Shown in pieces: positions 52,752 to 62,842 of a stretch of 64,000 nt of DNA. Both the position numbers and the translations under genes were made by a program. The notes beneath the pieces are model-generated. The model ran no database searches and had not been told where the DNA came from. It was given only the letters and a program-made list of their open reading frames with translations. Origin of the DNA: an uncultured Clostridia bacterium (GTDB lineage Bacteria; Bacillota; Clostridia; TANB77; CAG-508). Position 1 is the stretch's first letter. Each line of letters begins with the position of its first letter. The stretch spans positions 124,001 through 188,000 of the forward strand of contig CAPPGO010000003.1 in the NCBI GenBank assembly GCA_948678575.1. Reading direction: 5' to 3'.

Positions 52752-54017
52752 TTACACCTCATTTCCTTCAATTTGTACTTCTATTCCTTGATTTTCTAAA
52801 TTGGATTTTAATTTGTATTCTACATCCTTTTCTTCTATAACAGAAGCAAACGAAAACACCATATTATCCTCATAAGCACAAATTGTACATTTAATTTTTT
52901 CTACACTTTCAGGTGCAATAAGCAATAAAAATTTATCTATATATGGTTTATATTCTGATATAATACCTACTCTACCTATATTAGACAAAGTTGTTGTATT
53001 ATATTTTCTAAATTCTCTATGAGTTATAGAAACAACTACTTTTTTCAAAAATAGTGGCACTAATTTTAATATAAAATTATTAGATAATCTTAAATTTACA
53101 GCTATTGTTTTTAATAATTCTTTTTCAGTGAGTTTTTCTTCAAATTGTTTTTTTACCTCTTCTAAAATATCTTCAAATTCAAAATATTTATTAGTATCAA
53201 TTTTTATATCTATATATGAAAAAGAATTGCTACCAGTAGCTGACAGAAAATATTTTTTTAAATTTACTGGTACTTGTATAATTATTTCTCTTTTACTTTT
53301 ATCTTTTTTTACTCCTTCTTCGTGAATAGCATATATTAAATGTGCTGTTAAAAATTGAGTAATTGTAGCATTTTTTGATTTTGCTATTTCTCTTACTTTA
53401 CTAGAACTCATAAACTCATGAGTAACTGATACTACTCCTGGTGGTAGTAATCTTCCTTTTAAATTATATGCTTTTTTTGATTCTCTCTTTGCTTTTATTT
53501 TTTTATCATAATTTTTAGTATATATATCTTCTGTTGTATATTTTACTTCTCTTTCCTTTGTTAAAGTCGTACTCACATTATTCAAATATTTCATTTCAAT
53601 ATAATTATAAGTTATTTCTTTTAAAAAATGTGTAGCACTATTTCCATCTGTTAAACAATGAAAAATATCTAAATTAATTTTACAATCAAAATAAGTTACT
53701 TTAAACAAATAATCATTATTAAGTGGTAAATCTATAAATCTACAAGGATAATCATTTTCTTCTTCAATTATTGGATTTTTGAAATTGTTTTCAAAATAAT
53801 ACCAAAATATTCCTTTTCTCATTCTAACTTTAAAAAATCTAAATTTATTTAATGATGTATTTACTGCTTTTTCTAATATTTCTTTATCAATTTTATCTTT
53901 CAAAACAACAGATATTCTAAAAACTGTTTTGTATTTTTTAGTTGAAGCTAATGGAAAAAGTTTGGCATAATTATCAAGCTTTCTCCATTCTAATCCTTCT
54001 TTTCTTTTTAGTTTCAT
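52752..54017 (-). CDS. Condensation/alcohol-acetyltransferase-like protein (421 aa)
   Basis: A soluble protein with the fold features of condensation-domain and alcohol acetyltransferase enzymes. The active-site motif HCLTDGNS (HxxxDG, about residues 118-125) is present, with FFKVRMRKGIFWYYF and SNIGRVGI as supporting segments. It begins MKLKRKEGLEWRKLDNYAK, the normal opening of this group. It lies between the DUF6320-like gene and an HSL-type hydrolase in a compact operon, suggesting modification of a lipid or exported acyl-containing product. The substrate is unknown. Confidence 0.75.
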   Translation of the reverse strand: MKLKRKEGLEWRKLDNYAKLFPLASTKKYKTVFRISVVLKDKIDKEILEKAVNTSLNKFRFFKVRMRKGIFWYYFENNFKNPIIEEENDYPCRFIDLPLNNDYLFKVTYFDCKINLDIFHCLTDGNSATHFLKEITYNYIEMKYLNNVSTTLTKEREVKYTTEDIYTKNYDKKIKAKRESKKAYNLKGRLLPPGVVSVTHEFMSSSKVREIAKSKNATITQFLTAHLIYAIHEEGVKKDKSKREIIIQVPVNLKKYFLSATGSNSFSYIDIKIDTNKYFEFEDILEEVKKQFEEKLTEKELLKTIAVNLRLSNNFILKLVPLFLKKVVVSITHREFRKYNTTTLSNIGRVGIISEYKPYIDKFLLLIAPESVEKIKCTICAYEDNMVFSFASVIEEKDVEYKLKSNLENQGIEVQIEGNEV

Positions 54018-54019
54018 TC

Positions 54020-54970
54020 TTAGCCTTTCTCATATAATAATTTAACAATATCTTCAAATGTTTCTTTTGCTGAATAAACATTTTTATTTTCAATATGCGT
54101 CATCCAAATATGAATTGCTTTCTTTTTCTCTCTTAAATCTATATCTACACCTAATTTTTTAGTCTTTTCTATAAATTTATGTACATCTGGATTTAACATA
54201 TCATAAGTCCCTGTATATATTGTAATATTTTTTAACTTATCTACTGGCCCTAAAATAGGATTTACTAAATAACTCTCCATTCCGTCTATACCAGCATAAT
54301 GTCTACCAGCAATTTTTAATGCTTCTTTTAATAATACTGGATCTACTTTCTCTTTTTCTTCTATTTCAGGATTTGTCATTGTAACATCTAACCATGGAGA
54401 TAATAAAATCGTTTTGTATGGCATAACACCATTTTCTTCTCCTATTTTTTGCAATAGTCCAAGCGCCATTCCTCCACCAGCAGAATCTCCCATAAAAATT
54501 AAATTTTCATTTCCAACTTTTTTTATAGTTTCTTTATACAAAGGTTCTATCATATCAAAAACTTCTTTATATGTATTTTTAGGTGTTAATGGATAATCTG
54601 GTAATATAAGAGTCATACCTGTTCTATCAACAATTTCTTCTAAAAATTGCCAATGCTTATAAGTTGCTTCCATTACATAAGCTCCACCATGTAAATATAA
54701 AATATATTTGTCACTCTTTTTATTTTCCTTTGAAGTTATTACAAACACTTTTCTGTTTTTGAATTTTTCTTCTTTAACATTATATTGTATAATTGTACGA
54801 ATTGGAGGCTTAGCTTGTATATCAACAATAAAAAAAGGTACAATTAAAAGCAAAGCAAGTACAATTAATAAAGCTAAATATATTTTTAAAAATTCAACAT
54901 TTACTAAAAATAAAATAACCATTATTGCTATTATTATAATTGCAATTGTAAACATATATCTTTTTTTCAT
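54020..54970 (-). CDS. Membrane-anchored alpha/beta hydrolase, HSL/acetyl-hydrolase type
   Basis: Two N-terminal hydrophobic segments (residues about 5-50) precede a hormone-sensitive-lipase-like domain. The oxyanion motif is LHGGAYV (HGG), the nucleophile is Ser in GDSAGGG, the acid Asp is in TGTYDMLNPD, and the His is in KAIHIWM. The ATG at 54970 is chosen because GGAGC precedes it. It is the first gene of the operon with the condensation-like protein, 2 bases from it. A carboxylesterase or deacetylase on a membrane-linked substrate is likely. Confidence 0.82.
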   Translation of the reverse strand: MKKRYMFTIAIIIIAIMVILFLVNVEFLKIYLALLIVLALLLIVPFFIVDIQAKPPIRTIIQYNVKEEKFKNRKVFVITSKENKKSDKYILYLHGGAYVMEATYKHWQFLEEIVDRTGMTLILPDYPLTPKNTYKEVFDMIEPLYKETIKKVGNENLIFMGDSAGGGMALGLLQKIGEENGVMPYKTILLSPWLDVTMTNPEIEEKEKVDPVLLKEALKIAGRHYAGIDGMESYLVNPILGPVDKLKNITIYTGTYDMLNPDVHKFIEKTKKLGVDIDLREKKKAIHIWMTHIENKNVYSAKETFEDIVKLLYEKG

Positions 54971-55042
54971 ATTTGCTCCATTTCTTATTGTATATAATAT
55001 CAAAAAAATTTTTTTATGTATATAGATTTTTCGTTTTTTATA

Positions 55043-55071
55043 TTGTAATTATAAAATTAAAATGATATAAT
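55043..55071 (+). promoter_or_regulatory. Promoter of the primosome pair
   Basis: TTGTAA at 55043-55048 and TATAAT at 55066-55071 have a 17-bp spacer, 49 bases upstream of the dnaD-like start. Confidence 0.65.
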
Positions 55072-55120
55072 TTCGATACTGTACAAAAGATAAATAATTT
55101 TTTTAAAAGGGGTTTTGCAA

Positions 55121-56080
55121 ATGAAATTAGAACATAGTGACAAATCTCTATTATTTTCTAGTACAGAGGTTCCAGATGTATTTTTTACAGAACATGTACC
55201 TTCAATGAATGGTAATTTTTTGAAGGTTTATTTATATGTTCTTTTTCTTTCGAAGCATAATAAAGATGTCAAAAAAAATGATTTATCTAAACGATTAGGA
55301 CTTCCATATCCTGATATTCAAGATGCTTTAAATTATTTAGAAGAACAACAACTTCTTATAAAATTACCAGATGGTTATTCTATTGCAAATATCCAAGAAT
55401 TAGAACTTACTAAATTATATTCTCCAAAAGTTACTTCTTCTCCGGAGGATATTGAAAAAAGTCGTCAAAATCAATATAGAGCACAAGCTATTGAGAATAT
55501 AAACACATTATTCTTCCAAGGTGTAATGAGCCCTACTTGGTACAATGATATTGACCTTTGGTTTAATAAATATGGTTTTGATGAACAAGTTATGTTAGCA
55601 TTATTTAATTATTGTGCTGAAAATAGAGCTCTCCATCGTGCATATATACAAACTGTTGCTGATGCATGGGCAAGTCATAATATTAAAAATTTCAATGATT
55701 TAGAAGCTTATGAATTAAAACAAGATAAATTAAATAGTATAAAAAAAGAAATTTCTCAAAAATTGCGTTTATCTCGCAATCTTACATCATTTGATGAAGA
55801 TTATATAATAAAATGGATAAATGATTATAAATACGATATGTCTATAATTGAATTAGCATTGAAAAAGACTTCTTCAATGAGTAGCATTAGTTTTGAATAT
55901 TTTGATAAAGTTCTTACAGATTGGCATGAAAAAGGTTTAAATTCTGTTGAAGATATTTTACAATATCAACAATCTAAAAAAGAACAAACGAAAAAAATTA
56001 AACAAATAGAAAAAAAGATACCAGAATACAGTTATACTCAAAGCACATTCGACAATTTGGAATCTTTATATGATAATTAA
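55121..56080 (+). CDS. DnaD-domain primosome protein
   Basis: A 319-aa protein with an N-terminal winged-helix region (about residues 30-95, with SKRLGLPYPDIQDALNYLEE) and two DnaD/DnaB-type helical domains (about 120-200 and 210-285). The second contains YIIKWINDYKYDMSIIELAL, close to the YxxxIxxxW-type motif. The ATG at 55121 follows AAAAGGGG. The helicase loader gene starts 12 bases downstream, as for Bacillus dnaB-dnaI. It probably starts or restarts replication with the loader. Confidence 0.85.
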   Translation: MKLEHSDKSLLFSSTEVPDVFFTEHVPSMNGNFLKVYLYVLFLSKHNKDVKKNDLSKRLGLPYPDIQDALNYLEEQQLLIKLPDGYSIANIQELELTKLYSPKVTSSPEDIEKSRQNQYRAQAIENINTLFFQGVMSPTWYNDIDLWFNKYGFDEQVMLALFNYCAENRALHRAYIQTVADAWASHNIKNFNDLEAYELKQDKLNSIKKEISQKLRLSRNLTSFDEDYIIKWINDYKYDMSIIELALKKTSSMSSISFEYFDKVLTDWHEKGLNSVEDILQYQQSKKEQTKKIKQIEKKIPEYSYTQSTFDNLESLYDN

Positions 56081-56092
56081 TTGGAGGATTAA

Positions 56093-57118
56093 ATGGAAAA
56101 ATCACTGCTAAAACAAGTTTTATATGAATATGAAAAAAAACGAGATATAGCAAATATTAAAGCTAATGAAAGAAAACAAGAACTTTTAGCAGTCAATCCT
56201 AGATTATCAGAAATTGAAGATGAATTATCAAAAATTTCTATTCAAACAGCAAAATCAATTTTAATTTCTAACGAAGAAGAAAAAAATAAATTATTATCAG
56301 ACCTAAAAAAGAAAACTAATGCACTTATAAAGGAAAAAAATGCTTTTTTAAAATCTTTATCAAAGGATTCTGGTTTCCTTAATCCACAATTTGAGTGCAA
56401 AATGTGTAAAGATACTGGATATGTTTTAAGAGATGGAAAATCTACAATGTGTACTTGCTTAAAACAACGAATTTATGACATTGCTTATAATAAATCTAAT
56501 ATGGGAAATTTGGAAAGAGAAAACTTTTCTACATTTGATCTTAGATTTTTTTCAGATAAACCTAATAAAGAATTATACAAATCAGATATCTCACCAAGAC
56601 AAAATATCAATTTAATTAGAGAAAAAGCAGAAAATTTTATTAACAATTTTGACAATCCAGTTGAAAAAAATTTGCTTTTTATTGGTAATACTGGCTTAGG
56701 AAAAACTTTCCTTACTAATTGTATTGCTAATGAAATATTAAAACAAGGAAAAACAGTTTTATATCAAACTGCACCAGTAATGTTAAATACTATTATTGAT
56801 GCAAAATTTGGAAAACAAAATTCTAATATAGATTTATTAGACAATATATTAAATGTAGATTTGCTTATTATTGATGATTTAGGTACAGAAACTGTAAATA
56901 ATTATAAAATTGAAGAATTATTCACTATTATAAATACAAGACTTTTAAATCAAAATCATAAAATTACTAAAACAATTATATCTACAAATCTTACAGCAGA
57001 AGAACTTTTTCAAACTTATACTACTCGTATTGGTTCTAGATTAGCTGGTTATTATCGTTTTTTACGATTCTTTGGCGAAGATTTAAGAATGAGAAAATCT
57101 AAGAAAAATATAGAATAA
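56093..57118 (+). CDS. dnaI: Helicase loader, DnaI/DnaC-like AAA+ ATPase
   Basis: A 341-aa helicase loader. The N-terminal helical part (1-120) ends in a zinc module, CKMCKDTGYVLRDGKST plus CTC (about residues 103-125). The AAA+ core has Walker A GNTGLGKTF (about 201-209), Walker B LLIIDDLGTE, sensor STNLTAEEL and an Arg finger region TRIGSRLAG. GGAGG precedes the ATG. It is paired with the DnaD-like gene and followed by a perfect terminator. Confidence 0.9.
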   Translation: MEKSLLKQVLYEYEKKRDIANIKANERKQELLAVNPRLSEIEDELSKISIQTAKSILISNEEEKNKLLSDLKKKTNALIKEKNAFLKSLSKDSGFLNPQFECKMCKDTGYVLRDGKSTMCTCLKQRIYDIAYNKSNMGNLERENFSTFDLRFFSDKPNKELYKSDISPRQNINLIREKAENFINNFDNPVEKNLLFIGNTGLGKTFLTNCIANEILKQGKTVLYQTAPVMLNTIIDAKFGKQNSNIDLLDNILNVDLLIIDDLGTETVNNYKIEELFTIINTRLLNQNHKITKTIISTNLTAEELFQTYTTRIGSRLAGYYRFLRFFGEDLRMRKSKKNIE

Positions 57119-57123
57119 TAGTT

Positions 57124-57149
57124 AAAAGCCTGCTCATGCAGGCTTTTTT
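57124..57149. terminator. Bidirectional terminator between dnaI and the sensor kinase
   Basis: AAAAGCCTGC pairs with GCAGGCTTTT and T-runs follow in both directions, between the convergent dnaI and histidine kinase genes. Confidence 0.9.
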
Positions 57150-57151
57150 GA

Positions 57152-59438
57152 TTATATTATATCAAATGTAATTTCAACTTTAAATAAATCTCCATCTATT
57201 TTACAATCTAAGTTTCCTTTTTGAAGTTCTGTTAAACTTCTTGCAATAGCTAAACCTAAACCACTTCCCTCTGTTGTTCTTGATTTATCTCCTCTAACAA
57301 ATCTTTGCATTAATTCCTCTTCTGAAATATTTAACTTATCCTTAGAAATATTTTTTAATATTGTTTTTATTTTTCCACCATCAATTATTTCTGTTTCTAT
57401 ATATACTCTTGAACCTTCCAAAGCATATTTTGAAATATTTCCAAATAAATTATCTATTACTCTATACAAATATCTGCTATCTGCTTTTATTTTTACATTT
57501 ACTTTTGATAAATTAGAAATTACTTCTAAATTCTTTTCTTCAAATTTATCTTTATATTCACCAATTAATTGATTTAAAAGTTCTACTAAACCAATTTCTT
57601 CTAAATTTAAGCTTACATTTCCAGAAGATGCTTTTGAAGCTTCTACTAAATCTTCTGTAAGTTTCTTTAATCTTTGTGATTTGTTATCTAATATTTCAAT
57701 ATATTCTTTTACTTTCTCATTATCAATATTTTCTTTTTTAATTAAATCCACATAATTAATTATTGATGTAAGTGGTGTTTTAATATCATGTGAAACATTT
57801 GTAATAAGTTCTGTTTTTAATCTCTCAGATTTTAAACTTTCTTCTACCGCTTTTTCAATTCCATTTGAAATATCATTTATATAATCTATACAATTCTCAA
57901 ATTCTTTTGAAAAATCATCTTTATATAATCTTGTTTTATTATTTCCGTCATATATTTCTTTAAGACCAGCTTCTAATTTAGTAAAACTATTTATTCTATA
58001 TATTACTAAATAAAGTACATATAAGAAAATTAAAATATCTAAAAAGAACCCAAATCCATCAAAAATTCCTATTAATATAAATGAAATTATAATATATAAA
58101 GCAATATAAATCATTACTTTCCAAGTAAGTTTAACATTTTCATTTAAACTGTTCATAATTTGTGAAAATTTACTTTTAAATTTGTGACATATTTTTATTG
58201 TTTGATTTAATACTTCTTTTAATATTTTTATACACCATTTTAATAATCTACCACAAATTGAAGTATCTAATAATTTTTTAGCTTTAATTCTTGCAATAGT
58301 TGTAACCATAAACATTTCTGTTAAAATTGATATAGATAAATATATTGTAATTATTACTGCTAAAAAACTATCTGTTGCCATCATTAAACTAGTGCTTGTT
58401 TCCCCAACTATTACACATAAAAGTGCAATAATCATGAAAAATACTATAAATATAACATCTAATGGCATTTTATCAAAATCTGTTAATTCTATTTCTTCTT
58501 TACCTTTTACATGACCTATTGAATTTATTAAATATATACATATTATCAATGTCAAAATCACAGAAATTGGCATTGCAATAATTATTTGTTTTTCATATGG
58601 TGCTAACTCTTTCATAAAATTAATTGCTATTTTAATTTCATTGTCTTCTGGTAATTCTGGATTAAATGATGTGTAAAAAGTAAAATCTTCTAATGTTGCT
58701 GTATGATATTCAAATTCATAACTGTTATTTTCTGGCACAACAGTATTTTGAGTAGTTGGATTTACTACATCTGTTGATGGTACTAAATTTTCACTTGGAC
58801 TTACAACATCTGGCGTTTCGGATGTTAAAGCTGTTTCAACATTTTCTGTATCAGTTAAAATTTCATTTTCATATTCGTTTTCATTATTACTTTCTAATAC
58901 TGATTCATTACGTGTAACATTATTATTTAAGTTATTAGTATAATAAGTAATTCCGCCCACAGTTGATAAAAAATTGTCTACATAATCATCAATAAATCCC
59001 TCTACATTAGAAGAATATTGATTATTTTCATAACAAAAATTATTTTTATTTTCTTCTAAAACTTTTGTTTTTATTTTTTCAACAGTATTTGTATTTTCTG
59101 TAAAATTAATATTAGTCAATGCTTTATTTTTATAGATAACTAAAAAATCTCCACAATTTTCTATACCATATATAGGATAATAATTGGAAAAATAAATTGT
59201 TGTTTCTCCATCTTGAATTGTTTTATAGCCTTTATCTGCAAAAATCAACTCTTCTAATAAACTCCTTATTCTTCCAAGATATGCTCCTTTAAAATTTGCA
59301 CCGATTAAAAAATTCTTCTTCTGATGAAAATGAACCTTCATTCTTAGCAACAATATAGAAACTAGATAAGATAATTATAGCAACTAAAATAGGTATTAAT
59401 AAATAACAAATACCTCTACAAATTTTGCTATTTTTCAT
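57152..59438 (-). CDS. Sensor histidine kinase, read through a +1 frameshift at CGG
   Basis: ATG 59438, behind AGGGGG, opens MKNSKICRGICYLLIPILVA, a proper N-terminal membrane segment. At AAT CGG TGC (59303-59301) the zero frame stops four codons later. Skipping C gives FNGANFKGAYLGRIRSLLEEL and the rest of the kinase (761 aa). An extracytoplasmic region (about 35-250) contains a Thr/Val/Pro/Asn-rich stretch. Five or six membrane segments (about 270-480) follow, then HisKA with His about 550 in VSHDIKTPLT, N-box NLFGN and G-box GSGLGLAIARSL. Without the first piece the protein would lack its N-terminal anchor. It is 18 bases downstream of the response regulator. The stimulus is unknown. Confidence 0.85.
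59301..59303 (-). other. CGG +1 frameshift site in the histidine kinase
   Basis: Zero frame: TTT AAT CGG TGC AAA TTT TAA. Plus-one frame: AAT (C) GGT GCA AAT TTT AAA, giving Asn-Gly-Ala-Asn-Phe-Lys. The CDS length of 2287 nt is 3n+1. Confidence 0.82.
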
Positions 59439-59456
59439 AATAATCCCCCTCTTTAT

Positions 59457-60155
59457 TTAATCTATTTTTTCAATTTTATATCCAATTCCCCAAATAACTT
59501 TTAAATATCTTGGCTCTTTTGGATTTATTTCTATTTTTTCTCTTATATGTCTTATATGTACTGCAATAATATTTTCAGCTGCATAAGCTTCATCTTTCCA
59601 AACATTTTCATATATTTGATCTATTGAAAAAACTGTTCCTTTATTTTTAATTAAAAATTTCAAAATATTATATTCTGTTGGAGTAAGTTTTACTTCTTTA
59701 CCTTCTACTATTACTTTTTTCAAAGTATCATCAACCATTAAATCTCCACTTTTATATATTTTTGCACCTGTTTTTTCCTCAATTGCTCCTAATTTTGTAT
59801 ATCTTCTTATACATGAATTAACTCTTGCAATAAGTTCCATTGGATTAAAAGGTTTTGTTACATAATCATCTGCTCCCAAATCTAATCCTATTATTTTATC
59901 ACTATCTTCTGACTTTGCAGAAAGCATAAGTACTGGAATTGAATATTCCTTTCTTATTTCCTGTAAAGTTTCTATTCCATCTTTTCCTGGCATCATAATA
60001 TCCAAAACTACAAGATGAATTTCATTATTTTTTATAATATCTAATGCTTCATTTCCATTATAAGCTTTTAATATATTGTAGCCTTCTTTACTTAAATAAA
60101 TATCAATTGCTTTTACAATTTCCTTGTCATCATCACAAACTAAAATATTATACAT
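59457..60155 (-). CDS. OmpR/PhoB-family response regulator
   Basis: A 232-aa response regulator. The receiver domain has DDDKE (about residues 9-13), phospho-acceptor Asp in LVVLDIMMPGKDG, and Lys in DDYVTKPF. The winged-helix output domain ends in VWKDEAYAAENIIAVHIRHIREKI and VIWGIGYKIE. The ATG at 60155 is chosen because AAAGGAG lies 8 bases upstream and MYNILVCDDD is the normal opening. The cognate kinase follows directly. Confidence 0.93.
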   Translation of the reverse strand: MYNILVCDDDKEIVKAIDIYLSKEGYNILKAYNGNEALDIIKNNEIHLVVLDIMMPGKDGIETLQEIRKEYSIPVLMLSAKSEDSDKIIGLDLGADDYVTKPFNPMELIARVNSCIRRYTKLGAIEEKTGAKIYKSGDLMVDDTLKKVIVEGKEVKLTPTEYNILKFLIKNKGTVFSIDQIYENVWKDEAYAAENIIAVHIRHIREKIEINPKEPRYLKVIWGIGYKIEKID

Positions 60156-60183
60156 TTTTATTGCTCCTTTCAAATATAATATT

Positions 60184-60219
60184 TTAACATAATTTTATAT
60201 TAACATATTTTTATTAAGA
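60184..60219. promoter_or_regulatory. Repeated TTAACA boxes upstream of the response regulator
   Basis: TTAACAT occurs at 60184-60190 and 60200-60206, with TTAAGA at 60214-60219. These resemble PhoP-type half-sites and could serve autoregulation, but the spacing of 14-16 bp is not the usual 10-11 bp and the region is AT-rich. Confidence 0.3.
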
Positions 60220-60266
60220 AAAAATAGAGGAAATATTAAGAATTTATTAAACTACAAATTTACAAA

Positions 60267-60292
60267 AAGAGCCTAGATTAATCTAAGCTCTT
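60267..60292 (-). terminator. Terminator after gyrA
   Basis: AAGAGC and TAGAT pair with ATCTA and GCTCTT in one stem, followed by T-rich sequence on either strand, just downstream of the gyrA stop. Confidence 0.75.
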
Positions 60293-60305
60293 CTTTTGTT
60301 TTTAT

Positions 60306-62744
60306 TTATTCTTCATCTTCCTCAGGTTCTATTGTTTCTATACTTACAACTTTGCAACCATCATTTGTTCTCATTAATGTAACACCTTGTGTTGCTCTTC
60401 CTAAAATACTTACTTCTTCTACTTTAAGTCTAATTATAGTTCCAGTATCTGTTATAAGCATTACATCTTCTGTTCCATTAACAACTCTAATACCAACAAT
60501 ATCACCAGTTTTAGGTGTAATTTTATATGTAATTACTCCTCTTCCACCTCTGTTTTGTACTCTATATTCATCAAGTTCTGTTCTCTTTCCAAAACCATTT
60601 TCTGTAATAGCTAATAATGTTGCTTTTCCACCTTGAATAATTGGTTCCATTCCAATTACAGAATCATCATCATCAATTCTCATTCCGATAACACCTTGTG
60701 TAACTCTTCCTACTGGTCTAACATCTTTTTCATCAAATGTAATACTCATACCTTTTTTAGTAACTAATACTACATTATCTTCTCCATCTGTTAGTCTAAC
60801 ATCTATAAGTTCATCGCCTTCTTTTAATGTTATACCAAGTAATCCTGTTTTTCTTGATGAATCATATTCTTTTAATGGTGTTTTCTTTATTAAACCATTT
60901 CTTGTTGCCATTAATATATATTTACCATCTGCAAAATTTTGAAGTGGTATAATTGCTGAGATTTTCTCTCCACCTTCAAGATTTAATAGGTTTACTATTG
61001 CTGTTCCCTTAGCTGTTCTACCTGATTCTGGTATTTCAAAACCACGAAGTCTATACATTTTTCCTAAATTACTGAAAAATAGTATTGTATCATGTGAAGA
61101 TGCTGTAAAAATATCTTTAACAAAATCTTCTTCTCTTGTTGACATACCAGTAATTCCTTTTCCGCCTCTTCTTTGACTCTTATATGTATCTACTGGCATT
61201 CTTTTAATATATCCAAAGTGTGATAAAGTAATAACAACTTGTTCTTCTTTTATTAAATCTTCTTCATTAAATTCGCCTTCTGCTGCACAAATTTTTGTTA
61301 ATCTTTCATCACCAAATTTTTCTTTAATTTCTAATAATTCATCTTTAATAATATTATAAACTAATGTTTCACTAGCTAAAATTTCTTTATAATATGCAAT
61401 TTGTTTCATAAGTTCTTGATATTCTTCTTCTAGTTTTTCTCTTTGCAAACCAGATAATCTTTTAAGTTGCATATCCAAAATTGCTTGTGCTTGAATATCA
61501 GATAAACCAAATCTCTTCATTAATTTTTCTTTGGCATCATCATAAGCTGAACGAATAATATTAATAATTTCATCAATATTATCAATAGCTATTTTTAAAC
61601 CTTCTAATATATGAGCTCTTGCTTCTGCTTTTTCAAGTTCAAATTTTGTTCTTCTAAAAATAACTTCTTTTCTATGATCAATAAATACTTCTAAACATTG
61701 TTTTAAAGTTAATATTTTTGGTTCTCCATCAACTAATGCAAGCATTATAATACCAAAAGAATCTTGTAATTGTGTATGTTTATATAATTGATTTAATATA
61801 ACTTGTGGTCTAGAATCTCTTTTTAATTCAATAACAATTCTAACTCTTTCTTCTCTATCAGACTCATCTCTAATATCTGAAATTCCTTCAACCTTTCTGT
61901 CTTTTACTAAATTTGCTATTGTTTCTATAAGTTTAGCTTTATTAACTTGATATGGAAGTGAATGAACTACTATTCTTTGTCTATTTCCAGACATTTCTTC
62001 TATTTCAGTTTCACCTCTAACTATAACTTTTCCTCTACCAGTTGTATAAGCTTCTTTAATTCCCTCTCTTCCTAAAATCATAGCACCTGTTGGAAAATCA
62101 GGACCTTTTACTATTTTCATTAATTCTTCTACTGGAACATCTGGATCTTCTATTACTTTAATAGCACCATTTATTACCTCTGTTAAATTATGTGGTGGTA
62201 TATTTGTTGCCATACCAACAGCTATACCAGAAGAACCATTAATTAACAATGTTGGTATTTTAGTTGGAAGTACAGTTGGTTCTTGAAGTCTATCATCATA
62301 GTTTGGCATAAAGTTTACTGTATTTTTTTCTATATCTACAAGCATTTGCTCAGCTATTTTTGCCATTCTTGATTCTGTATACCTCATTGCAGCAGCGCCA
62401 TCACCATCTATTGAACCAAAATTTCCATGACCATCTATTAACATATATCTCATTGAGAAATCTTGTGCTAATCTAACCATAGCATCATAAACAGACGCAT
62501 CTCCGTGTGGATGATATCTACCTAAAACTGAACCTACTGTGTTTGCACATTTTCTATAAGGCTTGTCTGATGTAATACCATCTTCATGCATAGAATAAAG
62601 AATTCTTCTATGTACGGGTTTTAAACCATCTCTTGCATCTGGTAAAGCTCTTGATACAATAACACTCATTGCATAGTCTATATAAGCTGTTTTCATTTCT
62701 GCTTCAATGTTACGTTCAATAATCTTTTCCTCTTGTCTTTCCAT
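60306..62744 (-). CDS. gyrA: DNA gyrase subunit A
   Basis: The breakage-reunion subunit, 812 aa. The catalytic Tyr is in AAMRYTE (about residue 123). The quinolone-determining region reads HPHGDASVYDAMV. The C-terminal beta-pinwheel carries the GyrA box QRRGGKG, which separates GyrA from ParC. The acidic tail ends EPEEDEE. The start MERQEEKIIERNIEAEMKTAYIDYAMSV-like is normal. In the quinolone region the position equivalent to E. coli Ser83 is Ala. Confidence 0.96.
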   Translation of the reverse strand: MERQEEKIIERNIEAEMKTAYIDYAMSVIVSRALPDARDGLKPVHRRILYSMHEDGITSDKPYRKCANTVGSVLGRYHPHGDASVYDAMVRLAQDFSMRYMLIDGHGNFGSIDGDGAAAMRYTESRMAKIAEQMLVDIEKNTVNFMPNYDDRLQEPTVLPTKIPTLLINGSSGIAVGMATNIPPHNLTEVINGAIKVIEDPDVPVEELMKIVKGPDFPTGAMILGREGIKEAYTTGRGKVIVRGETEIEEMSGNRQRIVVHSLPYQVNKAKLIETIANLVKDRKVEGISDIRDESDREERVRIVIELKRDSRPQVILNQLYKHTQLQDSFGIIMLALVDGEPKILTLKQCLEVFIDHRKEVIFRRTKFELEKAEARAHILEGLKIAIDNIDEIINIIRSAYDDAKEKLMKRFGLSDIQAQAILDMQLKRLSGLQREKLEEEYQELMKQIAYYKEILASETLVYNIIKDELLEIKEKFGDERLTKICAAEGEFNEEDLIKEEQVVITLSHFGYIKRMPVDTYKSQRRGGKGITGMSTREEDFVKDIFTASSHDTILFFSNLGKMYRLRGFEIPESGRTAKGTAIVNLLNLEGGEKISAIIPLQNFADGKYILMATRNGLIKKTPLKEYDSSRKTGLLGITLKEGDELIDVRLTDGEDNVVLVTKKGMSITFDEKDVRPVGRVTQGVIGMRIDDDDSVIGMEPIIQGGKATLLAITENGFGKRTELDEYRVQNRGGRGVITYKITPKTGDIVGIRVVNGTEDVMLITDTGTIIRLKVEEVSILGRATQGVTLMRTNDGCKVVSIETIEPEEDEE

Positions 62745-62842
62745 TCAACTTTCCTCTTTTCTTCTTCTTTTTTCTATTTGTATTATATAAAATTAAGGTA
62801 AAAAAAGCAAGGAATTTTAAGGAAAAAAATGACTTTTTTCTA

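Noticed and set aside
60184..60219. Firm call of a PhoP-type operator
   Set aside because: Spacing differs from known PhoP boxes and TTAA-type words are common in such AT-rich DNA; kept only as a low-confidence feature.
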